A program made the translations under genes and the position numbers. A model generated the notes under the pieces. It was not told where the DNA came from. It searched no databases and saw only the letters and a program-made list of their open reading frames with translations. This document shows, piece by piece, positions 25,261 to 33,838 of a DNA stretch of 64,000 bases; the first letter of the stretch is position 1; every line of letters begins with the position of its first letter. Source of the DNA: Massilia forsythiae. Its GTDB lineage: Bacteria; Pseudomonadota; Gammaproteobacteria; Burkholderiales; Burkholderiaceae_D. The stretch covers positions 2,542,001 to 2,606,000 of the forward strand of contig NZ_CP051685.1 of assembly GCF_012849555.1 (NCBI RefSeq). The letters are read 5' to 3'.

Positions 25261-26451
25261 CTACGCTGCCGCGCGAAGAGCATCCAAATAGTCTGCCCAG
25301 CGCTGCATCATCATGCGACGTGCAGGCAGGTGAGCAGTGCGGTTATACGCCCGCCCATTCGCATCTTTGACGGTATGCGCCAGTTGGTGCTCGATGTAGT
25401 CCACGCGCTCTTCAAGCACCTCGTCGAGGATGGTGCGTGCCATGGCACGGAAGCCATGGCCGGTCATGACATCCTTGCCGAAACCGAGACCGCGCAAGGC
25501 CGCATTGATCGTGTTTTCGCTCATGCAGCGGTCCCCGCTGCGAATACTCGGGAACACATACTTGCCGTGCCCCGTCATCCCGTGCACGTCGCGCAGGATG
25601 TCGACGGCCTGTTTGGCCAGCGGGACGATGTGATCGTTCCGCATCTTCATCTTATGCCCAGGGATGCGCCACTCGGCGGCGTCCAAGTCGATCTCCACCC
25701 ACTCTGCGCTGCGCAGCTCCCCAGGGCGGACGAACACCAGCGGCGCCAGTTTCAGCGCGGCGGCGGCATATGCGTGGCCGCTATAGCCATGGATCGCCTT
25801 GAGCAGCTTGGCTACCTCGTGGGGTTCTGTAATCGCCGCGAAGTGGTTTGTCTGCACGGATGCAAGCGCGCCTTTGAGGTCGGCCGTAACATCGCGCTCC
25901 GCCAATCCGATGGCCACTGCGAAGCGAAACACCTGCCCGCATAGCGATTTGACGCGGTGTGCAGATTCATTGGCGCCACGAGCCTCGATCCTTTGCACCG
26001 CAACCAGCACATCGCGCGGCTTGATGGTGGAAATGGGCAGCGATCCGATGGCAGGGAAGAGATTGTTGGCCAGCCAGTTCTGTACCTTCTCCTGTGTGGT
26101 GCTAGCACGCTCGGATTTGGTCTTATCCAGCCAGAGACGCGCCACGGCCTCGAACGTGTGCTGAGCAGCGATCAGCTTGGAGTTTTTAGCGTCACGTTTG
26201 GCCGCGCCCGGATCGATGCCGTCCGCGAGCAACTCGCGCGCCTCTTGGCGCCGCGTGCGGGCCTTGGCGAGGCTGACGGCCGGGTAAACGCCCAAAGCCA
26301 GCGTCTTGCGCTTTCCGAGGAAGCGGTAGTCGAAGCGCCAGTATTTTCCGGCGGAGTTGACGAGCAAGTACATGCCTTGCCCATCAGTGTACTTATCTCC
26401 AGCCGGCTTAACTTGTTTGACTTGTTTTACAAAAGTATCGGTTAATCCCAT
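25261..26451 (-). CDS. P4-type tyrosine integrase
   Basis: This 396-aa protein starts with a DUF4102 arm-binding domain (DKYTDGQGMYLLV ... RFLGKRKTLALGVYP), followed by a SAM-like core-binding domain and the catalytic domain. Catalytic residues visible are Arg242 (VRPGELRSAEW), His332 and Arg335 (GHGFRAMART), His358 and the nucleophile Tyr369 (GRAYNRT). It is full length with no lesions. The ATG lies about 180 bp from the 3' end of tRNA-Leu, the usual geometry for an enzyme that inserts its element into that tRNA. Confidence 0.92.
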   Translation of the reverse strand: MGLTDTFVKQVKQVKPAGDKYTDGQGMYLLVNSAGKYWRFDYRFLGKRKTLALGVYPAVSLAKARTRRQEARELLADGIDPGAAKRDAKNSKLIAAQHTFEAVARLWLDKTKSERASTTQEKVQNWLANNLFPAIGSLPISTIKPRDVLVAVQRIEARGANESAHRVKSLCGQVFRFAVAIGLAERDVTADLKGALASVQTNHFAAITEPHEVAKLLKAIHGYSGHAYAAAALKLAPLVFVRPGELRSAEWVEIDLDAAEWRIPGHKMKMRNDHIVPLAKQAVDILRDVHGMTGHGKYVFPSIRSGDRCMSENTINAALRGLGFGKDVMTGHGFRAMARTILDEVLEERVDYIEHQLAHTVKDANGRAYNRTAHLPARRMMMQRWADYLDALRAAA

Positions 26452-26465
26452 GTTCTATCTCATCT

Positions 26466-26517
26466 TGACGGTATGTGTTTATCGGTGTGCCGAGATACCG
26501 CCAGAAATGACGGTATT
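26466..26517. repeat. Candidate integrase arm-type sites
   Basis: TGACGGTAT occurs twice as a direct repeat (26466-26474 and 26509-26517) with an inverted ATACCG between (26495-26500). The repeats lie between the integrase start and the tRNA 3' end, where arm-binding sites of P4-type integrases are found. They may also act in integrase autoregulation. Confidence 0.4.
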
Positions 26518-26560
26518 TGGTTGCGATGGGTCGAAGTGAGATGAGAAGAGGGGAGACAAC

Positions 26561-26596
26561 AAAAAACCCGCTCTCCTTGGGGAGGATGCGGGTTTT
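26561..26596 (-). terminator. Rho-independent terminator downstream of tRNA-Leu
   Basis: On the minus strand the stem AAAACCCGC (26588-26596 read in reverse) pairs with GCGGGTTTT, extended by a CTCC/GGAG inner stem, and is followed by a run of T. It lies 33 bp past the tRNA 3' end and ends the tRNA transcript before the integrase gene. Confidence 0.8.
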
Positions 26597-26628
26597 GAGC
26601 TGAGATGAGACGGGGTAATTCATGTTCG

Positions 26629-26713
26629 TGGTGCCTCCGGCCGGAATCGAACCGGCACGCCTTTCGGCGCTTGATTTTGAGTCAAGTGCGTCTACCAATT
26701 CCGCCACAGAGGC
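26629..26713 (-). tRNA. tRNA-Leu (CAA)
   Basis: This is an 85-nt gene including encoded CCA. The acceptor stem GCCTCTG pairs with CGGAGGC. The anticodon stem-loop CTTGA-CTCAAAA-TCAAG gives anticodon CAA. A long variable arm (GCGCCGAAAGGCGT region) and the T-arm GGTTCGATTCC are present. Its 3' end faces the integrase gene, so it is the likely attB of the element to its left; the gene itself remains whole. Confidence 0.95.
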
Positions 26714-26783
26714 TGCAAGCGCAGGCGCGCAGTGTAGCACAGGCGATGCCGGACTGACCAGTGTTCGTGCGGCGCCGCGCGCG

Positions 26784-27254
26784 TCAGGGAAGCATCTGCC
26801 GGCGCAGCGCCCGCAGCGTGGTTTCCGGGCCGCTGACTTCGAGCGTATGGCGGCGCACCTTGACCACGATTTCCTTGCTGCGCCAGTGCGACCAGTACGG
26901 CGCGCGGGCGCGGTACAGCACGCTGCCCGGCTTGCGTTCGGCCTGGGTGTAGCCCATCTGGCCGAGCGTGGCGTCCAGGGTGCCGACCATGTGGCAGGCG
27001 TCGAAGCGGGTGGTCACCTCCAGGCGGCCGGGCAGCACCGGCGCCAGCGGCAGCGCGCCGGCCAGCAGCACCGGCACCACCAGGTAGCCCAGCGGCGCGG
27101 TGGGGTGCAGCAGGTAGAAGGCGATGACCAGGGCCGGCACGCCAAGCGCGATCAGCAGTGCGAGCTGGGCCAGGCGGCGTGGCGCCAGCAGGGTGGAGAG
27201 GTGCGGCGCCTTGTCCTGCAGGCACTCGATTTCGGAAAACGTCACGCTTTTCAT
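26784..27254 (-). CDS. Small hypothetical membrane protein
   Basis: This encodes 156 aa from ATG 27254, fixed by GAGGAG 6 bp upstream. Two hydrophobic helices follow a short cytoplasmic start (LAQLALLIALGVPALVIAFYL and LGYLVVPVLLAGALPLAPVL, about residues 30-75). The C-terminal half is soluble and rich in Arg (YWSHWRSKEIVVKVRRH), ending ALRRQMLP. No family is recognised. It is transcribed toward the tRNA and appears to be a single-gene unit of the backbone chromosome. Confidence 0.65.
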   Translation of the reverse strand: MKSVTFSEIECLQDKAPHLSTLLAPRRLAQLALLIALGVPALVIAFYLLHPTAPLGYLVVPVLLAGALPLAPVLPGRLEVTTRFDACHMVGTLDATLGQMGYTQAERKPGSVLYRARAPYWSHWRSKEIVVKVRRHTLEVSGPETTLRALRRQMLP

Positions 27255-27529
27255 GGAGGCTCCTCGGACGGCGCCGGGAGCGGGCCGCATCCACCATTCT
27301 GACGAGGCAGCCGTGGCGATAATTGACCTTCCTCAAAAGGTACTTTTCCAAAAACAAATGTCTTTAGGAAGCGAATTGCTTGGGTGATTCTTTTTCTCTT
27401 TTGAGTAAACAGATAGGGTTTGTGCTTGATCTAGGCGCTACCCTGGTTGGGCGAACTTCAGCCGTGATGAATGATCAGTAAGGATATCGCTACGCGGATG
27501 GCATTCCGCCAACCAGGCAAGGAACGATC

Positions 27530-28210
27530 ATGACATCGACATCGCATCCATGGAGGACGCAGGCGTGGGCAGTGGTCGCGCGCATCTGGTTATTGCGGCT
27601 GCTGGCAGCGGTCGTCGCGGGCCTGGCGTTCGCTGCGCCCGCCACGCAGGCCCAGGAGATTCAGCGCAGCGCTGTGCTGGCCGCGGTGGACGATGGCCTG
27701 GGCGGCTTCAACGCGTCGTTCGGCGATACCTTTGCCACTGCAACACAGGGCAGACGCTTCAGCGACATCTTCACGTTCGATACGGGCACACCGTTCGACG
27801 TCGCCGCATCGCTCAGTTCGTCCTATCTGGACACGCCGCAGACCAAGGATCTCTTGATCACCGGCTTGAACCTGTATCGCTACGACCCCGCTACCGGCGC
27901 AGTGCTCGGCAACGCCATCGCCGGCATCGATGAAACCGGCTTCGGCGCCAACCTGACCGATCTATGGACGCTCTCCGCTTACGGACTCGCCGCCGGATCG
28001 TACGCATTGCGGATCGATGGTCGCGTGGCCGGGGCCGGCGGCGGCGCCTTCGGCGGCGACCTGACGGTTTCGCCAGTGCCCGAGCCGCAGGCCTGGACGG
28101 TGTTGCTGTCCGGCTTGTGCAGCCTGGGATTGGCGGCAGGGTCTGCACGTCGACGCGACCCTGCGCGCACCGCCGTGCCGATCAGGATCGAGCATGACGG
28201 CGTACCCTGA
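27530..28210 (+). CDS. PEP-CTERM sorting-domain exported protein (FxDxF-like)
   Basis: This encodes 226 aa. It has an N-terminal signal peptide (LLRLLAAVVAGLAFAAPATQAQ), a beta-rich mid region with FSDIFTFDTG, and the C-terminal sorting signal VPEPQAWTVLLSGLCSLGLAAG ending in basic RRR. Such proteins are secreted and processed by exosortase (EpsH/XrtA) systems, which are common in Oxalobacteraceae making exopolysaccharide. About 20 residues follow the basic cluster, a longer tail than usual, so the stop may be displaced. The start ATG has GGAACG upstream. Confidence 0.75.
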   Translation: MTSTSHPWRTQAWAVVARIWLLRLLAAVVAGLAFAAPATQAQEIQRSAVLAAVDDGLGGFNASFGDTFATATQGRRFSDIFTFDTGTPFDVAASLSSSYLDTPQTKDLLITGLNLYRYDPATGAVLGNAIAGIDETGFGANLTDLWTLSAYGLAAGSYALRIDGRVAGAGGGAFGGDLTVSPVPEPQAWTVLLSGLCSLGLAAGSARRRDPARTAVPIRIEHDGVP

Positions 28211-28214
28211 TTTC

Positions 28215-30059
28215 TCAGCGTGCGCGCCGGTACAGGCGGAAGCGTTCGTCGCGGTCGGACGGGCGGCGGCCTTCCCACAACAGGGTCCAGTCGCGCGGGC
28301 GGAAGTCGGACAGCACTTCCTTGCCGCCCCACAGGCGTTCGCCATACTGGATCACGCGCCGTTCCGCGTCTTCCTTCGGCGCCGCCTTCTGCTGTGCTTC
28401 TGCCTTCTGCAGTCCGTCCGCTTTTTGCTGCGCTTCCAGCTTCTGCTGCGCCAGGGCGCGCTGGCTGTCCTGCACCAGCAGGAAGCTGCACTTGCTGCCT
28501 TCGACGCCGGCGAAGGGCAGGTGGCCGAAGTAGGCGAACGAGGCGCGCTGGGCCGGGCCGACGTTGGTGTCGATGCAGTCGGCGTCGGCGGGCAGGCGCG
28601 CGGCGATCTGGCGTGCTACGCTGGCGTAGCTCTTGCTGTAGTTCAGGTCCGGCAGGAACAGCGTCATCAGCAGCACCCACAGCAGGATCAGGCCGCCGGA
28701 AGACAGCACCACGGCGCGCCACAGCACCGACGGCTGGCGCGACAGGCGCCAGTGCACCAGGAAGATCCAGCCGACGGTGACGGCGGCTGCCACCGTGAAC
28801 GAGACGATGCCGAATTCCGGCGTGAAGCCGGGCACCAGCTTGAGGGCGTTCTTGGCCAGCTGGGCCGGCCAGCCGGTCAGCTTGGCGATCCAGAACAGCC
28901 ACACCAGGGCGCCCAGCAGGGTCAGCACCATCACCGAGAACCAGTCGATGGCGTTGATGGTACCGCGCTTCATGGTCGGCAGGCCGAACGCGGCCATCAG
29001 CGCCAGCGGCGGCAGCAGTTTCAGCAGGTCGCCGTTTTCCGAGACCGGGTCGCACAGCAGCAGCAGCGTCAGCGCGCCGACGAAGCAGGTCGGCAGGATG
29101 ATGTGCGGCAGGCCGTGCTGGCGGCGCCAGGCCCAGGCGGCCAGCGCCGCGAACGGCCAGGCCGGCCACAGATACCAGATGCCGACGCGAAAAAAGGCTT
29201 TCAGCGACAGCCAGCCCGGCACGCTCAGCTGGCCGGCATTCCAGGCCATCCAGTCGCCCACCGGGTTCTGGCCGTAGGTGTGCGCCAGCGACGCCGGCAC
29301 GATCCACACCAGCGCCACCAGCAGCGCCACGCCGGCGGCCTGGCCCAGGTGGCGCAGGGTGGGCGCGGCGGGCAGGTGCAGGAAGCGCGTGCACAGGTAC
29401 AGGGCGGCCAGCAGCACCAGCGGCGGTGCGAAACCGCGCGTCAGGGTCAGTGCGCCCAGGGCGGCGCCGACCAGCACGGCGTTGCGGGTATCGGCCTGCT
29501 CGATGTAGCGTACCGAGCGGTACAGGAACCAGGCTAGCAGCGAGCCCTGCAGGGTCACGGCCAGCGTTTCGTGGGAGTGCAGCAGCAGGCCCAGGCAGCC
29601 GAGATACAGCAGCACGGCGGTGTCGGCCAGCGTGCGGCCGTAGTCGTCCGGTTCGGGCTGGCCGCCGAAGGCCAGGCGCAGCGGCTGCGCCTCGGGGCGC
29701 CGCCCCAGGCGGAAGGCGGTGTGCCACAGCGAGACCGTGCCCAGCACGAAGATGCCGATGGTCGAGATGCGTGCGCCCAGCACGTCGCCCACCAGCCAGC
29801 CGAACAGTTTGATGCACAGCGCGCCCAGCCAGAATGCCAGCGGCCCTTCCTCGGGCGAGGGCAGGCCGGCGATGTTGGGCAGCAGCCAGTCGGCGAAGCC
29901 GCCGTGCGCCATGGTCCACATGATGCCGAAGCTGGCGGCATCGTCCTTCCACGGATCGCGCCCGATCAGGCCCGGCAGGATGTACAGCAGGCCGAGTGCG
30001 TACAAGGCCCATCGTGGCAGCGCGAGGGTGGCGGCGGCGGGGAGGCGGACTGGTTTCAT
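28215..30059 (-). CDS. ArnT-like glycosyltransferase family 39 membrane protein
   Basis: This 614-aa multi-spanning protein belongs to the PMT_2/ArnT-like group. The first helix (ALYALGLLYILPGL) is followed by the periplasmic acidic motif GRDPWKDDAAS, which holds the catalytic-type Asp, and by PEEGPLAFWLGALCIKLFG. About ten further hydrophobic segments follow. Near the C-terminus is a charged repeat of QQK/EAQQK units (about 535-565), probably a coiled coil, then a soluble end. Members transfer sugars from polyprenyl phosphate carriers to lipid A or other acceptors in the periplasm; the substrate is not deducible. The stop is 5 bp from the convergent PEP-CTERM gene. Confidence 0.8.
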   Translation of the reverse strand: MKPVRLPAAATLALPRWALYALGLLYILPGLIGRDPWKDDAASFGIMWTMAHGGFADWLLPNIAGLPSPEEGPLAFWLGALCIKLFGWLVGDVLGARISTIGIFVLGTVSLWHTAFRLGRRPEAQPLRLAFGGQPEPDDYGRTLADTAVLLYLGCLGLLLHSHETLAVTLQGSLLAWFLYRSVRYIEQADTRNAVLVGAALGALTLTRGFAPPLVLLAALYLCTRFLHLPAAPTLRHLGQAAGVALLVALVWIVPASLAHTYGQNPVGDWMAWNAGQLSVPGWLSLKAFFRVGIWYLWPAWPFAALAAWAWRRQHGLPHIILPTCFVGALTLLLLCDPVSENGDLLKLLPPLALMAAFGLPTMKRGTINAIDWFSVMVLTLLGALVWLFWIAKLTGWPAQLAKNALKLVPGFTPEFGIVSFTVAAAVTVGWIFLVHWRLSRQPSVLWRAVVLSSGGLILLWVLLMTLFLPDLNYSKSYASVARQIAARLPADADCIDTNVGPAQRASFAYFGHLPFAGVEGSKCSFLLVQDSQRALAQQKLEAQQKADGLQKAEAQQKAAPKEDAERRVIQYGERLWGGKEVLSDFRPRDWTLLWEGRRPSDRDERFRLYRRAR

Positions 30060-30138
30060 CGATAGCGGATGCGGTAGGAACGAAGGCGGCGCGGAGTCCG
30101 TCGAGGCTCCGCGGTTATTGTCGCGTAGTATAGCGGCG

Positions 30139-30188
30139 AAAAAAAAAGGAAGCCCCCAGGCTTCCTCTTTGGAAGCCCGGAGGCTTCC
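30139..30188 (-). terminator. Tandem terminator hairpins after rpmE2
   Basis: Two GGAAGCC/GGCTTCC hairpins lie in tandem (30171-30188 and 30148-30165) on the minus strand downstream of the L31 gene. The second is followed by nine T residues, a strong rho-independent terminator. Confidence 0.85.
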
Positions 30189-30208
30189 GATATGCGTGCA
30201 GCCGGGGC

Positions 30209-30478
30209 TTAGCCGTTGGCGACGCTGGTCTTCGAACCGACCGAACCGAACTTCTGGCGGAACTTCTCGACGCGGCCGGCGGTGTCGACGATCTTGTGCT
30301 TGCCGGTGAAGAACGGGTGCGATTCAGCCGACACCTCGATCTTGACCAGCGGGTATTGCTTGCCTTCGAAATCGGTGGTTTCGCGGGTAGCGATGGTCGA
30401 ACGGGTGATGAACTTGAAATCGCACGACAGATCGTGGAAAACGACTTCGCGGTAATTCGGGTGGATATCGGTCTTCAT
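30209..30478 (-). CDS. rpmE2: 50S ribosomal protein L31 type B
   Basis: This encodes 89 aa from [21 protein letters not shown], the start of type B L31. It lacks the four-Cys zinc site of type A, keeping a single Cys, which fits the zinc-independent paralogue used when zinc is scarce. The conserved [24 protein letters not shown] is intact. It is transcribed after rho and ends at tandem hairpins. A REP pair separates it from rho, so it probably has its own promoter in that gap. Confidence 0.95.
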   Translation of the reverse strand: MKTDIHPNYREVVFHDLSCDFKFITRSTIATRETTDFEGKQYPLVKIEVSAESHPFFTGKHKIVDTAGRVEKFRQKFGSVGSKTSVANG

Positions 30479-30658
30479 GGTATTTGCCTTGGTTGAGTCG
30501 GTAGCCAAACGGCACTTCGTCGGTCGCGCTGCTTCTTGACCCGATTGCCGATCACTTGCCAGGGTTGGTACGGAACCGGAGATTATAAGCCAGGCCGCGC
30601 TGCTCGGCAACCGCGGTGGTGAGGCACTGTTTCCAATACAAATTGGGGAGCCCAAACG

Positions 30659-30760
30659 CGTCGTCCCCGCGCAGGCGGGGACCCATACATAGCCGATTAA
30701 ATTGGCTCAGCATGGGGTAAAGAATGCCAGTGGCATTCTTTACCCTGCGCGGGGACGACG
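30659..30760. repeat. REPIN-like inverted repeat pair with central palindrome
   Basis: The left arm starts CGTCGTCCCCGCGCAGGCG (30659-30686). The right arm is its inverted partner, ending GGGGACGACG (30743-30760). Between them lies a 31-bp palindrome at 30715-30745 with 15-bp arms starting GGGTAAAG. The arm belongs to a family seen again at 45.7, 49.4, 59.2 and 61.1 kb. The pair fills most of the 326-bp gap between rpmE2 and rho, which otherwise holds no gene. Confidence 0.8.
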
Positions 30761-30804
30761 TGGTGCGGCAAGTTATGACCTGCCGCTACTGATGCCTTTG
30801 GCGC

Positions 30805-32067
30805 TTAACCGCCGCGGCGCATCATATCGAAGAACTCGACGTTGTTCTTCGTGGCACGCATCTTGTCGAGGATGAACTCCATCGCCTCGATCTCGTCCAT
30901 CGAGTACAGCAGCTTGCGCAGGATCCAGATTTTCTGCAGCTGGTCCGGCTTGATCAAGAGTTCTTCGCGGCGGGTGCCCGACTTGTTCAGGTTGATCGCC
31001 GGGTACACGCGCTTCTCGGCCAGGCGGCGCTCGAGGTGCACTTCCATGTTGCCGGTGCCCTTGAATTCTTCGTAGATCACGTCGTCCATGCGCGAGCCGG
31101 TTTCGATCAGCGCGGTGGCGACGATGGTCAGCGAACCGCCTTCCTCGACGTTGCGGGCGGCGCCGAAGAAACGCTTCGGACGCTGCAGCGCGTTGGCGTC
31201 GACGCCGCCGGTCAGCACCTTGCCCGAGGCCGGGATCACGGTGTTGTAGGCGCGCGCCAGGCGCGTGATCGAGTCCAGCAGGATCACGACGTCCTTCTTC
31301 ATTTCGACCAGGCGCTTGGCCTTTTCCAGCACCATCTCGGCGACCTGCACGTGGCGGGTGGCCGGTTCGTCGAAGGTCGAGGCGACCACTTCGCCGCGCA
31401 CCGAGCGCTGCATCTCCGTCACTTCTTCCGGACGCTCGTCGATCAGCAGCACGATCAGCGTGCAGTCCGGATGATTCGCGGTGATGGCGTGGGCGATGTG
31501 CTGCAGCATGACCGATTTACCGGACTTCGGCGACGCCACCAGCAGGCCGCGCTGACCCTTGCCGATCGGCGAGATCAGGTCGACGATGCGGCCGGTGATG
31601 TTTTCGGCGCCGTTCATGTCGCGTTCCAGGCGCAGCGGCTCGTTCGGGTGCAGCGGCGTCAGGTTTTCGAACAGGATGCGGTGCTTGGAGGCTTCCGGCG
31701 ATTCGCCGTTGACCTTGTCTACCTTTACCAGGGCAAAGTAACGCTCGCCATCCTTGGGCGTGCGCACTTCGCCTTCGATCGAGTCACCCGTATGCAGGTT
31801 GAAGCGGCGGATCTGCGACGGCGAGATATAGATGTCGTCGGTGGAGGCCATGTAGCTGGCGTCCGGCGAACGCAGGAAACCGAACCCGTCCGGCAATACC
31901 TCGAGCGCGCCATCGCCGAAAATCTGTTCGCCTTGTTTCGCGCGCTTCTTGAGGATCGCGAACATCAGTTCTTGTTTGCGCAGGCGGGCTGCGTTGTCGA
32001 TATCCAGGCTGATCGCCATCTCCAGAAGGGCGGAGACGTGCATTGCCTTCAGTTCAGATAAGTGCAT
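30805..32067 (-). CDS. rho: Transcription termination factor Rho
   Basis: This encodes 420 aa, full length. The N-terminal SAP-like domain ([18 protein letters not shown]) is followed by the RNA-binding cold-shock fold ([20 protein letters not shown]) and the RecA-like ATPase with Walker [11 protein letters not shown] and Walker [18 protein letters not shown]. The Q- and R-loop segments ([21 protein letters not shown]) are intact. Rho forms a hexamer that terminates untranslated transcripts. The gene follows trxA in the same direction, the usual trxA-rho order of betaproteobacteria. Confidence 0.97.
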   Translation of the reverse strand: MHLSELKAMHVSALLEMAISLDIDNAARLRKQELMFAILKKRAKQGEQIFGDGALEVLPDGFGFLRSPDASYMASTDDIYISPSQIRRFNLHTGDSIEGEVRTPKDGERYFALVKVDKVNGESPEASKHRILFENLTPLHPNEPLRLERDMNGAENITGRIVDLISPIGKGQRGLLVASPKSGKSVMLQHIAHAITANHPDCTLIVLLIDERPEEVTEMQRSVRGEVVASTFDEPATRHVQVAEMVLEKAKRLVEMKKDVVILLDSITRLARAYNTVIPASGKVLTGGVDANALQRPKRFFGAARNVEEGGSLTIVATALIETGSRMDDVIYEEFKGTGNMEVHLERRLAEKRVYPAINLNKSGTRREELLIKPDQLQKIWILRKLLYSMDEIEAMEFILDKMRATKNNVEFFDMMRRGG

Positions 32068-32168
32068 GTGTCGGGTGTCCCGTGACGGGAAAGTAAAGGT
32101 AGGGGAGGGAACTGCGTGGGTCAGTCAATAAACGGGGAAGGCGTCGGAGTCGATCGTCTTTCCGGAAT

Positions 32169-32204
32169 GGCGGCAGTGCGGGCGCGCTGCCGCCGCGTAT
32201 TATA
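32169..32204 (-). promoter_or_regulatory. Candidate rho promoter element and leader hairpin
   Basis: On the minus strand a perfect TATAAT (32199-32204) lies between trxA and rho. It is followed by a GGCGGCAG/CTGCCGCC hairpin with 8-bp arms at 32169-32194, which would be at the very start of a leader of about 120 nt. Rho leaders are known sites of autoregulated termination. No clear -35 is seen, and the hairpin could instead end trxA. Confidence 0.4.
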
Positions 32205-32216
32205 GGCGAAACGGTA

Positions 32217-32543
32217 TCAGATGTTGTCTTGGATAAAGGCCGTCAGTGCACCTTTTGCCAGGGCGCCGACTTTTTGCGCGGCCGGAACGCCGTTCTTGAA
32301 CAGGATCAGGGTCGGGATGCCGCGGATGCCGAACTTGGCCGGCACGGCCTGGTTCGCGTCCACGTCCATCTTGGCGATCACCAGCTTGCCATTGTATTCG
32401 CGGGCCACTTCTTCCAGGATCGGGGCGATCATCTTGCAGGGACCGCACCACTCGGCCCAGAAATCGACCAGGACCGGCACGTCGGACTTGATGACGTCGG
32501 TTTCGAAAGAAGCATCGCTGATGTGTTTGATGTTGTCGCTCAT
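32217..32543 (-). CDS. trxA: Thioredoxin 1
   Basis: This encodes 108 aa. The active site WCGPCK, the FWAEW lead-in, and the cis-Pro in [12 protein letters not shown] are all in place. The start ATG 32543 is preceded by GAGGAAAAC. It is the cytosolic disulfide reductant for ribonucleotide reductase, methionine sulfoxide reductases and others. It is transcribed ahead of rho. Confidence 0.96.
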   Translation of the reverse strand: MSDNIKHISDASFETDVIKSDVPVLVDFWAEWCGPCKMIAPILEEVAREYNGKLVIAKMDVDANQAVPAKFGIRGIPTLILFKNGVPAAQKVGALAKGALTAFIQDNI

Positions 32544-32996
32544 GTTTTCCTCAGTCAGAGGTGGTCGGTTAATGCCTGCAGGGCCTCTGCCGGCCGGCGA
32601 TCCTGTGATCCGGCGGCGCCGGCGGCATTGCGGCGGGGCGCTGCGTGGGCGGCGCGCTCCGACCGGCATGGCTGCCGCTCGCGTCGAGGTTCAAGGTTCC
32701 CTGGTCGCCAGCCGGTTTCCGCATTCGTCAGACTGGTTCGGCAACACAATGGTGGAGACAATGTGTGCGCCACTCAAGATGGGGAAGGGCTGCAAGAGGA
32801 TATCAGGCGGGGATTGGCTGAAATAATAACCTATTTTATTGAAACGTGTTCGTGAGCTTTGTACAAAATCCCGACACGCTCGCCGAGCTGGCGGCGGCCG
32901 GTGCACGACACGATTTCCAACCTCTGAATTGGCGCCATTATCGCGTAACTACAAGCCCCGTGCGCATCTGCCGCCGGCTTTTTTTCGGCGCGTGGT
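32544..32996. other. Gap between trxA and hutC
   Basis: This holds the trxA upstream region. A TTTGTACAAA palindrome lies at 32869-32878. A GTG-initiated plus-strand frame from about 32847 to 33016 is open but has no ribosome binding site and no recognised product. I see no other feature. Confidence 0.35.
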
Positions 32997-33752
32997 TCAA
33001 GCGACACGCCCGGTAAATTTGTACAAGTGCCCGGGATGCCACATCGTCACCACCGACGCCACCATGCCGTTCGACGTGGTGCTGCGGTTCAGTACCAGGC
33101 AGCATGTGCCGGGGGAGATGTCCAGCATCGCGGCGATGTCGCGCGGCGCCGGCAAGGCTTCGATACTGTAGCTGGCGCCCTGTAGCGGCGCCACCGCCAT
33201 CAAATGCTCGTTGGGCGTGATGCGGGTGAAATCCTGTTCCAGGTAGCCTGGTGCGCAGGCCGGATTGACCCAGCGGTCCTCGACCTGGATCGGCCGGCCG
33301 TCCTCCTCGTGCACGATCAGCGAGTGGAACAGCGGCGCACCCGGTACCAGGCCGAAGCGCGGCGCCAGCGCCTCGTCCGCCACGGCCCGTTCCAGCAGGT
33401 GCGGGCGGCTGGCGTGGGCGTGGCCGCGCGCGCGCGCCTCGTCGGCGATGTTGCGGATCTCGACCAGCGTGGCCTGGTATTTCTGCGGCGCGACGTAGGT
33501 GCCGGCGCCCTGGCGCCGCGTCAGTACCTGCTGCGCGGTGAGTTCGCGCACGGCGCGGTTGACGGTCATGCGCGAGGCGCCGAACTGGCGCCCCAGCGCC
33601 TGCTCGGACGGCACCAGGTCGCCTTCCTTCCAGCGCCCGGCGGCGATCTCGCCCACCAGGTAATCCTTGATGCGCTGGAAGATGGGCGTGCTGTCCTGCG
33701 CGATCTGTCCGTTCAAACTGCTCTCCGGTGTGGGTGGTGCCATGCGGCGCAT
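32997..33752 (-). CDS. hutC: Histidine utilisation repressor HutC (GntR family)
   Basis: This encodes 251 aa from ATG 33752; a second ATG at 33743 is equally possible. The GntR winged helix covers about residues 25-92 (YLVGEIAAGRWKEGDLVPSEQALGRQFGASRMTVNRAVREL). A UTRA ligand domain follows, with PRFGLVPGAPLFHSLIVHEEDG and VEDRWVNPACAPGYLEQDFT. In the HutC family urocanate binding releases the repressor from DNA. The hut enzymes start 4 kb away, beyond ada, a transposase and an amidohydrolase, so hutC is detached from its operon. A matching operator lies in the hutU promoter. Confidence 0.9.
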   Translation of the reverse strand: MRRMAPPTPESSLNGQIAQDSTPIFQRIKDYLVGEIAAGRWKEGDLVPSEQALGRQFGASRMTVNRAVRELTAQQVLTRRQGAGTYVAPQKYQATLVEIRNIADEARARGHAHASRPHLLERAVADEALAPRFGLVPGAPLFHSLIVHEEDGRPIQVEDRWVNPACAPGYLEQDFTRITPNEHLMAVAPLQGASYSIEALPAPRDIAAMLDISPGTCCLVLNRSTTSNGMVASVVTMWHPGHLYKFTGRVA

Positions 33753-33838
33753 TCTAGCACCGCGGATTCGAAAGCAAGACCCGGGATGCGCGCCGCGGCG
33801 GCGGCGTTTACGATGGCGTCATGAACCGGGAGAACGGC

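Noticed and set aside
28194..29537. Long plus-strand open frame of 447 codons opposite the ArnT-like gene
   Set aside because: It is rich in Gln, Arg and His with no domain and is the shadow of a GC-rich membrane-protein gene on the other strand.
32847..33016. Short GTG-started plus-strand frame between trxA and hutC
   Set aside because: There is no ribosome binding site, it overlaps the hutC end, and it resembles no family I know.
33821..33838. Earlier ATG for ada at 33821
   Set aside because: It has no ribosome binding site, whereas the in-frame ATG at 33839 has GGGAG at good spacing. Not excluded.
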